Positions 46,461-55,182 of a stretch of 64,000 nucleotides of DNA are shown here, piece by piece; the stretch's first letter is position 1; each line of letters starts with the position of its first letter. The notes under the pieces were generated by a model that was given only the letters and a program-made list of their open reading frames with translations, made no database searches and was not told the origin of the DNA. A program made the position numbers and the translations under genes. Source of the stretch: Flavobacterium cutihirudinis (GTDB lineage Bacteria; Bacteroidota; Bacteroidia; Flavobacteriales; Flavobacteriaceae); NCBI RefSeq assembly GCF_003385895.1, contig NZ_QRDQ01000007.1:186001-250000 (forward strand). Direction: 5' to 3'.

Positions 46461-46564
46461 TTTGTCATTTCGACGAAGGAGAAATCTTCGCAAGTAACTC
46501 TGCAACGAAAATCCAATCTTTGTCGAGCTACTTGCGAAGATTTCTCCTTCGTCGAAATGACAAA
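46461..46564. repeat. Long inverted repeat, 36-bp perfect arms
   Basis: Arms 46461-46496 and 46529-46564 are exact reverse complements over 36 bp and extend three more pairs past one mismatch. The outer end reads TTTGTCATTTCGACGAAGGA. The central 32 bases include CAATCTTTGTC. A diverged relative lies at 50074-50159. It has no open frame and is probably a dispersed palindromic element. Confidence 0.8.
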
Positions 46565-46716
46565 TATTGGGCATTTTTTTAGTTAAAAACCGATCCTGTT
46601 TATTGTTTTAATAATAACAAAAATCTAAAAAAAATAGTTGGTATTTTTTAATTTTTTTATTTCAAAAAGATATAATTTTAATACGATTTTACGTTAAAAT
46701 AAAAAATATCATTGCA

Positions 46717-47778
46717 ATGAAAAAATATCTGTTACTTGTGATTATTTCTTCTTTTTTATTGGGCTGTTCCAATAAAGAAAATAAAGTTAAAAATGTCGAA
46801 AGAGCCTTCTATTACTGGAAGAGTGGATCTTCTTTAAATCAGGAAACAGTCGATCAGCTAAATAAATTGCAAGTAAAGAAAATCTATTACAAATTTTTTG
46901 AGGTGGATTATAGTGAAACGATGGGAAATTTCCCCTATCAAAAAAATAGTCCTGATCGATACACATTAAAAAATCTGGATTCCGTAAGTATCGTTCCAAC
47001 CATTTTTATCAAGAATGAAATCTTTCAATACAATAATGAAAAGTCACTGGATAAGCTTGCAGATAATATTGTTTTTTTAATAAATAAATACCGTAAGAAT
47101 CGTTTTCAATATGGAAATGATGATGCTAATAATTTCGATTATTCTGAAATTCAAATTGATTGCGACTGGGCAAAATCTACAAAAGATAAATATTTCTATT
47201 TACTGAAAAAGATAAAGCAATTATCTAAAAAAGAAATTAGTTGCACGCTACGTCTATATCCATATAAATATCCTGATATAATGGGAGTTCCGCCTGTAGA
47301 TAAAGTAACGCTAATGTGTTATAATTTGATTAAGCCACAATCTCAAAAAGACAAAAATTCAATTTTAGATATAAACGAGTTAAAATCTTATTTAGATAAA
47401 AAAAGAAGTTATCCGGTACATTTAGATGTTGCATTGCCTGTTTTTTACTGGACATTATGGTATCACAATAATCATTTTGCTGGATTGGTCAATTTTAATT
47501 CTGCAGATATAAGCGGAATTGCTAAACAAACTAAACCAATGTGGTACGAAATGACAGAAGATTATACTTTTGAATATGAATATTACTTAAAAAAAGGCGA
47601 CCAACTAAAAATCGAAGAAGTCGATTCAAAAACAATTCAGGAAGCGATTTCGATTATTAAAAAAAATGTCGAATTAGACGACACAGCAACAATTTCATTA
47701 TTCCATTTAGACGACAGTACTTTTAAAAAATACAACCATGAAGAAGTTTCTAGTTTTTATAGTTCTTTTAGTAAGTAG
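46717..47778 (+). CDS. Unknown lipoprotein, TIM-barrel-like
   Basis: A 353-residue protein whose signal peptide ends in the lipobox LLGC (Cys17). The body alternates strands and helices as in a TIM barrel: KKIYYKFFEVD, VSIVPTIF, EIQIDCDW (Asp148, Asp150, Trp151), ISCTLRLYPYK, KVTLMCYNL and VHLDVALPVFYW. The strand EIQIDCDW with two aspartates recalls the catalytic strand of GH18-type or DUF3142-like barrels, but no catalytic Glu was identified and activity is not claimed. Its end overlaps the start of the next gene by 41 bases, so both are surely co-expressed. The function is unknown. Confidence 0.7.
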   Translation: MKKYLLLVIISSFLLGCSNKENKVKNVERAFYYWKSGSSLNQETVDQLNKLQVKKIYYKFFEVDYSETMGNFPYQKNSPDRYTLKNLDSVSIVPTIFIKNEIFQYNNEKSLDKLADNIVFLINKYRKNRFQYGNDDANNFDYSEIQIDCDWAKSTKDKYFYLLKKIKQLSKKEISCTLRLYPYKYPDIMGVPPVDKVTLMCYNLIKPQSQKDKNSILDINELKSYLDKKRSYPVHLDVALPVFYWTLWYHNNHFAGLVNFNSADISGIAKQTKPMWYEMTEDYTFEYEYYLKKGDQLKIEEVDSKTIQEAISIIKKNVELDDTATISLFHLDDSTFKKYNHEEVSSFYSSFSK

Positions 47779-50008
47779 TTTTTACAGAAGTTTTGCTTGC
47801 GGATATTCGCCCTATGGTGAAGATGTGAGATATTGTTTGTTTAAACCTCAGTATTTTAATTATGCGCAATACAAATCGTTCTTTTACAATGCAGATTTAT
47901 GGGGATTTGATTATAGCAGAAATCCAGAGGATTATAAGCTGAATGTAGATTCTAATATTGCAGACTGGTATAATTATACCAATAAAAAAGTTTCGATTGA
48001 TGCGATTGAAGATTTTAATTTCAATTTGTCTTACACTGATATTCATTCTAAAAGCGACAATGACTTTATAAAATATTTATATCAACATAATAAAACATCT
48101 GCAATTGCTTACCTCAAAATGGCAAAGAATTGCGAAATGATTGGTGATGCAGAAGATGTTTGGGAAAGAAATGAAAATGCAAACAATAAAAGCAAAGCTG
48201 TATTATTAGATAAAATTATAGACGTTACCAATAAAGAACAAAACCAATATTTTAAGCGAAAATATGCTTTTTTAACTATTAGATTAGCTTATTATTCTGG
48301 AAGAAATGATATTATCAAATCGGTTTTTGAGGCTAATTTTAATAAAGCTAAAAAAGATTATTTGTACTACTGGAGTTTATTTTTCTACACCTTTACAAAA
48401 TCAAATCCGGGATATATGGTTGATGTTGCCAATTTAATGGCAAATTCTCCAGAAAAAAGTTATGCGAGCTATTTTTATTTTCATCATGATTTCAAAATTC
48501 AGGAGGCTTTGAAATATGTTGAAAGTAAGGAAGAAACAGCAAATGTTTATGCGTATGCATCGGTTCAGAAAGTAGATAAAAACCTCGATTATTTGAAAGC
48601 GATTTACGAAAATAATCCAAAGTCTCAGATATTGGGATTCTTGCTCTTGCGTGAGATTAATAAAATTGAAGATTGGGTTTATACGCCTTATTATTCTAAT
48701 TATAATCCGTCTACAGATTTTGCTGATTTTTGGGACAATAAAACAAAAAATACAACAGAAACTTTACGTAATCGTTCAGAGAATGATAGATTGTATGCAC
48801 AGGAAGTTTTAAATTTTATAGATACGGTAGATGTTGCTAAAACACAAAATCCGATTGTTTGGGAAGCTTCAAAAATCAACTTGCAATTTATTACAAGAAA
48901 TTATACGGATTGTTTAAAAAACATTTCCCTTTTTGAAAAAGCACATCAATCTGAAAAAATAACAGCTGAAATAGAGAAAATAAAAGCACTTTGTATTACA
49001 GCAAATCAGGAAAAAGGGAATGCAATTATCAAACCTGAAATCGAACCGATTATCTTAAAATATAAAGGCGATCAACGTTTTATTTTTGCTTTAGGAAGAG
49101 AATTGGAATTTAAAGAAAACATTACTGACGGATTAGCTTTAATGTCTCTAATTGAAGAAACAACACAGCGATCATATGATTCAGGTGATGTAGAATGGCG
49201 AGGAAATCGAATCAAAACATCTGGTAATTTACAGGAGTTTTATGTCTATTTTGATTATTTGGATTTTGTTTATTCTGCTAAAGATTTGCAAACAATTGTC
49301 GATCAAATTGACAAAGGTCTTTCTACAGAATTTCAAAAAATAATTTATGCAAAACTCTTGAAGGATAAAGATTATCTTAAAGATTTATTAGGAACAAAAT
49401 ACCTCAGAGAGAATCAATTAAACAATGCACTAATTACGTTTAGATCTTTAGATAAAAAATATTGGGATGATAATTATAATGCTTGGGAAAGGGGAAGCTT
49501 TGGAGATTCTTATGTTTTTGATCAAAATCCGTTTTATGATTTTAAGTACACAAATTCTTTTATTGAACATAAAGAAAAATATCTGGTTACTAAACTTTCT
49601 GTGACGGAACATTTAATAAAATATACCAGTTTAGCAAATAATTCAAAAACGAAAGATAGGGATTATTACTATTTTCTAATTGCAAATTGTTACTATAATA
49701 TGTCAGATTATGGTAATTCCTGGATGATGAGGCGTTATTCAAGTTTTAGTTATGGAAGTAATGAAGTGAATGAATCTTATATCGACGAAATTGAATACCG
49801 AAACAAAATCAAAGCTATTGCAAATTATAAACTAGCTTATCAAAATGCAAAAACAGATAAATTTAAAGCACTTTGTTTGCGAATGATTGATTATGTAGAA
49901 AAAAATGAATATTCGAGTTCAAAAAGAGTGGGCAAAGAATTTTCGCAATTCAGTTCAGATTTATCAGGTTGTGAAAATTTAAAAAACTACTTTACATCGA
50001 GAAGATAA
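47738..50008 (+). CDS. Large secreted helical-repeat protein of unknown function
   Basis: A 756-residue protein with a signal peptide (MKKFLVFIVLLVSSFYRSFA then CGYSPYGED). The sequence is rich in Tyr, Asn and Lys and mostly helical; some segments (KRKYAFLTIRLAYYSGRND, DYYYFLIANCYYNMSDYG) resemble TPR-type repeats, which suggests a scaffold. The cysteine right after the predicted cleavage region is in FACG rather than a standard lipobox; lipidation is possible but unsure. ATG 47738 lies inside the upstream lipoprotein gene. No known domain was recognised. The pair probably works as one envelope unit. Confidence 0.7.
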   Translation: MKKFLVFIVLLVSSFYRSFACGYSPYGEDVRYCLFKPQYFNYAQYKSFFYNADLWGFDYSRNPEDYKLNVDSNIADWYNYTNKKVSIDAIEDFNFNLSYTDIHSKSDNDFIKYLYQHNKTSAIAYLKMAKNCEMIGDAEDVWERNENANNKSKAVLLDKIIDVTNKEQNQYFKRKYAFLTIRLAYYSGRNDIIKSVFEANFNKAKKDYLYYWSLFFYTFTKSNPGYMVDVANLMANSPEKSYASYFYFHHDFKIQEALKYVESKEETANVYAYASVQKVDKNLDYLKAIYENNPKSQILGFLLLREINKIEDWVYTPYYSNYNPSTDFADFWDNKTKNTTETLRNRSENDRLYAQEVLNFIDTVDVAKTQNPIVWEASKINLQFITRNYTDCLKNISLFEKAHQSEKITAEIEKIKALCITANQEKGNAIIKPEIEPIILKYKGDQRFIFALGRELEFKENITDGLALMSLIEETTQRSYDSGDVEWRGNRIKTSGNLQEFYVYFDYLDFVYSAKDLQTIVDQIDKGLSTEFQKIIYAKLLKDKDYLKDLLGTKYLRENQLNNALITFRSLDKKYWDDNYNAWERGSFGDSYVFDQNPFYDFKYTNSFIEHKEKYLVTKLSVTEHLIKYTSLANNSKTKDRDYYYFLIANCYYNMSDYGNSWMMRRYSSFSYGSNEVNESYIDEIEYRNKIKAIANYKLAYQNAKTDKFKALCLRMIDYVEKNEYSSSKRVGKEFSQFSSDLSGCENLKNYFTSRR

Positions 50009-50011
50009 TTC

Positions 50012-50045
50012 AACCCGACAGGTTTTTTAAAACCTGTCGGGTTTC
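50012..50045 (+). terminator. Terminator after the unknown gene pair
   Basis: AACCCGACAGGTTTT (50012-50026) and AAAACCTGTCGGGTT (50029-50043) form a 15-bp stem with a two-base TT loop, followed by T-rich sequence. Confidence 0.85.
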
Positions 50046-50073
50046 TTGTTTTTATACATGCAGTTTGTTATTC

Positions 50074-50159
50074 CGAGGCACGAGAAATCTCCATGAGAAA
50101 CTCCACAATCAGAATCGACAATCTTTGTCCAACTACTTGTGGAGATTTCTCGTGCCTCG
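50074..50159. repeat. Second long inverted repeat, related to 46461-46564
   Basis: CGAGGCACGAGAAATCTCCA (50074-50093) is exactly inverted at 50140-50159. The centre ACAATCTTTGTCCAACTACTTG matches the layout of the 46461 copy, while the arm sequence differs on both sides in a pairing-preserving way. Confidence 0.75.
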
Positions 50160-50205
50160 AAAAGACAATATTGTGTTGTTCTCTTTGGAAAACAAAAAAA
50201 ACAGG

Positions 50206-51519
50206 CTACTTTCTTCTTTTCAAAACCAAAAATAACGGATAAGAAACAACCGTAATTCCAACAATAATTGCAAAACCTTTTGGATCGCTGTAAATAAATC
50301 CCAATAATAAACCAATGGATGCAATTATTGCAATTAAAGTTGTCCACGGATACCAAAAAGAGCGATAAGGCCTTGGTAAATCAGGTTCTTTAGTTCTTAA
50401 TTTTAAAAGTGAATAATAGGCTAATCCCCAAACAATAATTGACATAAAGGCGGCGAAAGAAAACAGAACTTCAAAAGAACCAATACAAATTAAGAACAAA
50501 CTAAAAAGTGATGAAACCAAAAGCGCGACAATCGGAGTTCCGCCTTTATTGACTTGAGTTCCTTTCTCAATAAAAAAACCGTCACGGCTTAATCCGTAAA
50601 GAATTCTTGGCGGAATCATCATAAAAGCATTCAAAATACTGATTAAAGAGAAAATGGAAATTACAGTAACAATTATGGCTCCGTTTTCTCCAAAAAGAAC
50701 TTTGGCAACATCGGCAGCAGCCAAATTTGATTTAGCTAAAGTTTCAATTGGTAATACATGGAAAAAAGCAGCATTTACTAAAACGTAAATTGCAATGACC
50801 AACAAAACGCCACTATACAATGATTTCGGAATATTTTTGCCAGGATCGTCATTTTCTTCGGCAAAAAAACAAACAGCGTTCCAGCCATTATAAGTTCCGA
50901 TGATGAGTTGTAAAGATTTGAAAAATCCAAAAACAAGTCCGATTTGAAATATTGAACTATCTGTTTTGATTTTAGGAACCTCAATTCCTGAATACATAAA
51001 ACAAGCAATTACTAAAGCAACAAAACAAATTACTTTTAAGAAACTTGTAATTTGCTGAATAACGCTTCCATTTTTTACGCCGCCTAAATGTAACAGTACA
51101 AAGGCAATTAATAACGAAATAGATATTACGGTAGAATAATTGGCAAGAGATGGAAATAGAATAATAGAATATTCGCTAATCACAATACAGTAAAATGCAG
51201 GAGGAATGGCATTGACAATATAATCAAACCAGCCGGACAAGAATCCAGCATATTCTCCTAAAGCTCTTTTTATATAATTATAAGATCCGCCTGCTTTTGG
51301 GAGCATTGTCGCTAATTCTGAATAAGAATTTGCTCCAAGTAAAACGTATAAACCTCCAAAAAGCCAAGAAGCGATAATGAGCCAGTAATTATTTAATAAA
51401 TCGGCAATGGCGCCTGGTGTTCGCAAAATCCCGACTCCAATTGTTCCACCAATTAATACAGCAATGTTAAAGCTTAATCCAAGTGTTTTTTTTAATTGGT
51501 TTTGTTTGGAATCTGACAT
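50206..51519 (-). CDS. APC family amino-acid permease
   Basis: A 437-residue transporter from ATG 51519 (MSDSKQNQLKKTLGLSFN); the frame open to 51576 adds a non-family leader. About 12 membrane segments; TM1 carries the GGTIGVGILRTPG unwound glycine motif of APC carriers, and GGSYNYIKRALGEYAGFLSGW follows TM2-3. Such carriers are amino-acid:proton symporters or exchangers. The substrate is unknown. The C-terminus is short and basic (VLKRRK). It sits just downstream of the long repeat and terminator of the preceding plus-strand pair. Confidence 0.9.
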   Translation of the reverse strand: MSDSKQNQLKKTLGLSFNIAVLIGGTIGVGILRTPGAIADLLNNYWLIIASWLFGGLYVLLGANSYSELATMLPKAGGSYNYIKRALGEYAGFLSGWFDYIVNAIPPAFYCIVISEYSIILFPSLANYSTVISISLLIAFVLLHLGGVKNGSVIQQITSFLKVICFVALVIACFMYSGIEVPKIKTDSSIFQIGLVFGFFKSLQLIIGTYNGWNAVCFFAEENDDPGKNIPKSLYSGVLLVIAIYVLVNAAFFHVLPIETLAKSNLAAADVAKVLFGENGAIIVTVISIFSLISILNAFMMIPPRILYGLSRDGFFIEKGTQVNKGGTPIVALLVSSLFSLFLICIGSFEVLFSFAAFMSIIVWGLAYYSLLKLRTKEPDLPRPYRSFWYPWTTLIAIIASIGLLLGFIYSDPKGFAIIVGITVVSYPLFLVLKRRK

Positions 51520-51593
51520 AGAATTTGGTTTTGTTGAAAGAGGTATTAGAAACAAATGTAAAAATAAATGAGGCACTTTCGGTGCTAAAAAAA

Positions 51594-51625
51594 GAAAACC
51601 TCATTTAATAGTAAATGAGGTTTTC
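51594..51625 (-). terminator. Terminator of the first TonB receptor gene
   Basis: GAAAACCTCATTTA (51594-51607) pairs with TAAATGAGGTTTTC (51612-51625), loop ATAG; the A-run before it on the plus strand gives T on the minus strand. It ends transcription from the receptor gene above. Confidence 0.85.
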
Positions 51626-51716
51626 GATGAAAATTAAAAACTAAAACTTTTTCTGAGTTTCAAAAAAAAATGAAATACAGAAAAAGCTTTAGTGGATTAT
51701 AAACTAATTCAAAAGT

Positions 51717-54011
51717 TTAGAATTTATATCGTAAGCTTGTCATAACTTGACGTGGCGCAATTGGGTTTACACTATAGTTTTCGTGAACTGTGTAATTAAG
51801 CTCGTTTGTGATATTTGACAATCGGCATAAGATTGAGAATTTTTTCCATTCATATCCAAGAGAAGCATCTATGGTAACATATCCTTCTAACGGAATATCA
51901 CGGTCTCTAATAGTAACTACATAAGTTGGCGGAGTTGTTGGAGGTGTAACCGCAGTCCATAAATAGTCATCATTCCATCCTCCTGTACGATCACCAATGT
52001 AGTTTCCTATAGCTCCAAAAGTTACGCCCTTGAATAAACCAGTTGGTAATTTGTAGAAAAAGCTCAAGTTGGCAGTATTTTTTGGAGTTCTTGCTAAAAT
52101 ATCTCCAACAACAAGACTTCCGTTAGTTCCTGATGATTTAGATACTTTGGTTTCATTAAAACTGTAACCAGCCATAATACTCAGTCCTTCAAGAGGGTTA
52201 GCTGTAATATCAATTTCAACTCCTTTTCCTTTTGTAGCCCCAACCAATTCTTTGAAAGATGTATTTGCATTCTGCGTAACACCATCTGCTAAATAAGGAG
52301 CTGTTTGTGCTAAATTGTTATTTGTAATTTGATATACGGTTACGTTTGTACTTAATAAACCTCTCCAGAAATCTTTTTTCACACCTACTTCATATTGATC
52401 AATAATAGATGGATCTAAAGGTTTTGAATCTACTGTTGTCCCAGTATTTGGAGTAAAAGAGTTAGAATAACTTGCAAACAAAGATAAATCTTTAGTTGGC
52501 TGAACTACCAATCCAGCTTTAGGTGAAAAAGCTTTGTTAATCGCTTTTGGTCCTATTACAGGTATTGCATTTTCGTAAGCGGTTGTAATGACATTTACAT
52601 TATTCTTTTTCTCAATAACTTCTTTTGTAGTGGTAGCTCCACTTTCTTGCCATGACCAACGTAATCCCGCCAGAACTTTTACGTATTTATTTATCGAAAT
52701 TAAATCTTGAAAATAGGCACCAAAACGTTGCGTTTCTGTATTTGTTAATTGAGTAATTCTTGTTGGATAAGGAATAACATTACTTTGTGTACTATAATCG
52801 TAAGTATATAAGTTTATAGCGGTAGCTTCTGTTGTGATAAGGTCTGCTGGTTTTTCAGGAGCGTAGAATCCAAAAGTATAATTAGGAGCAATAGAGTTTT
52901 CGTAATCTACACCAGTAAATAATTGGTGTTTAATACTACCCGTATTAAAGGTTCCTTGTAAACTTAATTGATCACCAAAAATGTTTTCAGCACCATCAGA
53001 TTTTGTTAAACCACGTTTCCAGTTTCCATTAGCATCAATTGTACTTAATTGCGCTGTAGAAGTTTGCGTTCTTCTGTAGGATTGGTAAGAAGAATTGAAA
53101 TTTAATTTCCAATTTTTATTGAAGTCATGATTAAACAACATGGAAGCACTAGAAGATTTTGTATTTGCAGTAGACCAAAGCGCTCCAAAGAACTCATTAC
53201 GTGGCAAATCTAAAATTGTTTTCCCGTAGATTCCTGTACCAAAATCAGGAGTCCAGTCTGCACTTAAATAATCTCCTTGTAATGTAATTTGAGTTTTGTC
53301 TGAAAGTTTAAAAAGAAAAGATGGATTGATATAAATACGTTCGTTTTTTACAAAATCTCTAAAGCTTTCTGAATTTTCATAAGAACCAGTAATTCTATAA
53401 GCAATAGAATTGTTTAACGGTCCGTAAAAATCTATAGCAGGTTTATAGTATGAATAACTACCGATCTGCATTGATACTTCGCCACCTGATGTGAATTTTG
53501 GCGTTTTAGTAACCAAATTCATAATTCCTCCCGGCGCAACATTTCCGTACAATAAAGCTGAACCTCCTTTTAAGAATTCTACTTTTTCTAAAGATGAAAC
53601 TTCTGGTATAGAACCGGCATTATATCGGAAACCATTTTTGAACATGTTGTTAGCACTCATATCATAACCTCTTGAGAAGAATGATTCCTGTGCGCCACCA
53701 CGTGCAGATCCAACATACACACCATTTAAGTTTTTTACAACTTCACTTAACCTGATTGCTTGTTGTTGTTCGATTACTTCGCTGCCAATAATCTGAACGC
53801 TTTGTGGTAAATCCATTACTTTAATACCAGCACGAGCAGCTTCAATTGGTTTTTTGGGTTTGTTTGCTGTAATTAAAACTTCGTTTAATATTTCTCCTTT
53901 TTTATTTTTTACAGTATCAGTAACTGTAAACGTAGTTTTGTTGCTTGAAAAATCTTGAGCGTAAGAGACAAAGCTCAATAATCCTAATGCAAATAGTAAA
54001 TTATACTTCAT
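51717..54011 (-). CDS. TonB-dependent siderophore receptor
   Basis: A 764-residue outer-membrane receptor. After a signal peptide (ends near FVSYAQ) comes a short linker, then the plug domain with IEAARAGIKVMDLPQSVQII, YDMSANNMF and FLKGGSALLYGNVAPGGIMNLVTK, typical of siderophore receptors (TIGR01783-like). The 22-strand barrel follows and ends in YKF. It probably imports a ferric siderophore using TonB energy. A close promoter (54046-54076) is well formed. Unlike the other two receptors it lacks the carboxypeptidase-like N-terminal domain. The siderophore is not predictable. Confidence 0.93.
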   Translation of the reverse strand: MKYNLLFALGLLSFVSYAQDFSSNKTTFTVTDTVKNKKGEILNEVLITANKPKKPIEAARAGIKVMDLPQSVQIIGSEVIEQQQAIRLSEVVKNLNGVYVGSARGGAQESFFSRGYDMSANNMFKNGFRYNAGSIPEVSSLEKVEFLKGGSALLYGNVAPGGIMNLVTKTPKFTSGGEVSMQIGSYSYYKPAIDFYGPLNNSIAYRITGSYENSESFRDFVKNERIYINPSFLFKLSDKTQITLQGDYLSADWTPDFGTGIYGKTILDLPRNEFFGALWSTANTKSSSASMLFNHDFNKNWKLNFNSSYQSYRRTQTSTAQLSTIDANGNWKRGLTKSDGAENIFGDQLSLQGTFNTGSIKHQLFTGVDYENSIAPNYTFGFYAPEKPADLITTEATAINLYTYDYSTQSNVIPYPTRITQLTNTETQRFGAYFQDLISINKYVKVLAGLRWSWQESGATTTKEVIEKKNNVNVITTAYENAIPVIGPKAINKAFSPKAGLVVQPTKDLSLFASYSNSFTPNTGTTVDSKPLDPSIIDQYEVGVKKDFWRGLLSTNVTVYQITNNNLAQTAPYLADGVTQNANTSFKELVGATKGKGVEIDITANPLEGLSIMAGYSFNETKVSKSSGTNGSLVVGDILARTPKNTANLSFFYKLPTGLFKGVTFGAIGNYIGDRTGGWNDDYLWTAVTPPTTPPTYVVTIRDRDIPLEGYVTIDASLGYEWKKFSILCRLSNITNELNYTVHENYSVNPIAPRQVMTSLRYKF

Positions 54012-54045
54012 GGTATTTATTTAGATTCAATAAAAATAGATGCCG

Positions 54046-54076
54046 CAAATATACAATCGCAGAGATGTGTTAACAA
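54046..54076 (-). promoter_or_regulatory. Promoter of the receptor gene at 51717-54011
   Basis: On the minus strand, TTG (54074-54076), a 20-base spacer and TATATTTG (54053-54046) match TTG-N19-21-TAnnTTTG. It lies about 35 bases before the start codon. Confidence 0.72.
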
Positions 54077-54186
54077 AATTTATCAAGGTGTTTTCTTACT
54101 TAAACCTTTCTTAGATTTTTCTTAAGATTGTCTTAAGAACTTTCTAATGATCTTTTAATTTTGTATTAATGTATGTTGATTATAAC

Positions 54187-54216
54187 AAAAAAAACCTTGC
54201 CGTAAAGCAAGGTTTT
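54187..54216 (-). terminator. Terminator of the DUF4198 gene
   Basis: AAAACCTTGC (54191-54200) pairs with GCAAGGTTTT (54207-54216), with an A-run on the plus strand serving as T-run on the minus strand. Confidence 0.85.
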
Positions 54217-54244
54217 ATCTATTAAGAAGAAGTTTTTCTTAAAA

Positions 54245-54970
54245 TTATTTTACTGTAATTTGGTAAGTAGCCATTTTCCAGATTTCATCATATTTTTTGC
54301 CGTTATGATCTCCAGAAGCTTTTTCTGTATGAGCATATTCTACCATATAATTCCCTGACCAGATAGGAGTGAAAGAGAATTCACCTTTATCATTTGTCCA
54401 TAATTCTTTTTCCCAGCCGTTTGGAGCAATAACTTTAATTTTAGCTTCTTTAGCGATAGCTCCATCATAAGATGCCACTCCAGTGATTTTTGCATCTTTT
54501 TTTGCAATGTCTACATTTTCTGAGAAAACGGCAATTTTGTTAGTGTTTGACGCAATTGTGTTTCCAGCAGTCTTGTTTCCAACTACTACATTAGCACTTG
54601 AGTTGTAATCTAAAACCATTGTTCCGTAAACATCTTTTACTTTATGATGCATAACAACAGTATAAACACCATCTTCATCTGGCGTAAAGAAAGCCTGATA
54701 TTTATTGTCTAAAGCTTTTGCTGTAAGTTTTATTTCTTTTTTTGAAGGAGAAATTACCACTAGCGAAAAATCTTTTAAATCAGAAAACCATTTGTCTGCT
54801 TTTGTAATGTCATTTTCTGAGAACTCTCCAAAGTAAATCGAAATTTCCTGAGCTTTTCCTTTTGTTCCAGTTGCTTTGGTATCAATCCAAAGTGCGTGTG
54901 CAAAAATTTGAGGGGCAGCAAAAAGCATAAAAAATGCAAATGTTATGAACTTAAAAGTTTTTGATTTCAT
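54245..54970 (-). CDS. DUF4198 domain periplasmic protein
   Basis: A 241-residue protein with a signal peptide (ends near QIFAH) and the DUF4198 fold: an N-terminal HALWID motif, an ISIYFGEFSEN loop and beta-sandwich strands up to the ending MATYQITVK. A Cna-B/carboxypeptidase-like beta-sandwich (GVASYDGAIAKEAKIKV) occupies the second half. DUF4198 proteins are often found beside transition-metal uptake genes. Its place between two siderophore-type receptors suggests a role in metal uptake or envelope binding, but this is inference. Confidence 0.85.
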   Translation of the reverse strand: MKSKTFKFITFAFFMLFAAPQIFAHALWIDTKATGTKGKAQEISIYFGEFSENDITKADKWFSDLKDFSLVVISPSKKEIKLTAKALDNKYQAFFTPDEDGVYTVVMHHKVKDVYGTMVLDYNSSANVVVGNKTAGNTIASNTNKIAVFSENVDIAKKDAKITGVASYDGAIAKEAKIKVIAPNGWEKELWTNDKGEFSFTPIWSGNYMVEYAHTEKASGDHNGKKYDEIWKMATYQITVK

Positions 54971-55054
54971 GGTATAAAATTTTAAAAATTAATATTAAAA
55001 AATCCCAGACAAATATGGTAGGGAACTTTATTTTAGGTTAAAAATGTTGTGTAG

Positions 55055-55084
55055 CAAATGTACAGTTTTATATTAGTTTCGCAA
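55055..55084 (-). promoter_or_regulatory. Promoter of the DUF4198 gene
   Basis: Minus-strand TTG (55082-55084), 19-base spacer, TACATTTG (55062-55055). The start codon follows about 85 bases later. Confidence 0.68.
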
Positions 55085-55123
55085 TGTTTATTTAGAATAA
55101 ATATTAATAAGTAAATAAAAATT

Positions 55124-55156
55124 AAACGGAACTCACTTTTAAGTTTAGTTCCGTTT
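55124..55156 (-). terminator. Terminator of the receptor gene at 55183-57609
   Basis: AAACGGAACT (55124-55133) pairs with AGTTCCGTTT (55147-55156). A T-rich stretch follows on the minus strand. Confidence 0.75.
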
Positions 55157-55182
55157 TTTAAGTTTTAAAAGAAGCTGTACAA

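Larger units (their letters stand above)
46405..46716. other. Intergenic region between valS and the lipoprotein gene
   Basis: These 312 bases hold the terminator and long inverted repeat listed separately, then an AT-rich stretch (46565-46716) that should contain the promoter of the lipoprotein gene; no exact TAnnTTTG was found in it. Confidence 0.5.

Noticed and set aside
46461..50159. Composite transposon bounded by the two long repeats
   Set aside because: No transposase gene lies between or beside them and the arms differ; kept only as a flanking-repeat observation.
50027..50356. Minus-strand 109-residue open frame over the long repeat and the permease end
   Set aside because: It reads through the palindromic repeat and overlaps the end of the permease gene in another frame; no protein-like pattern.
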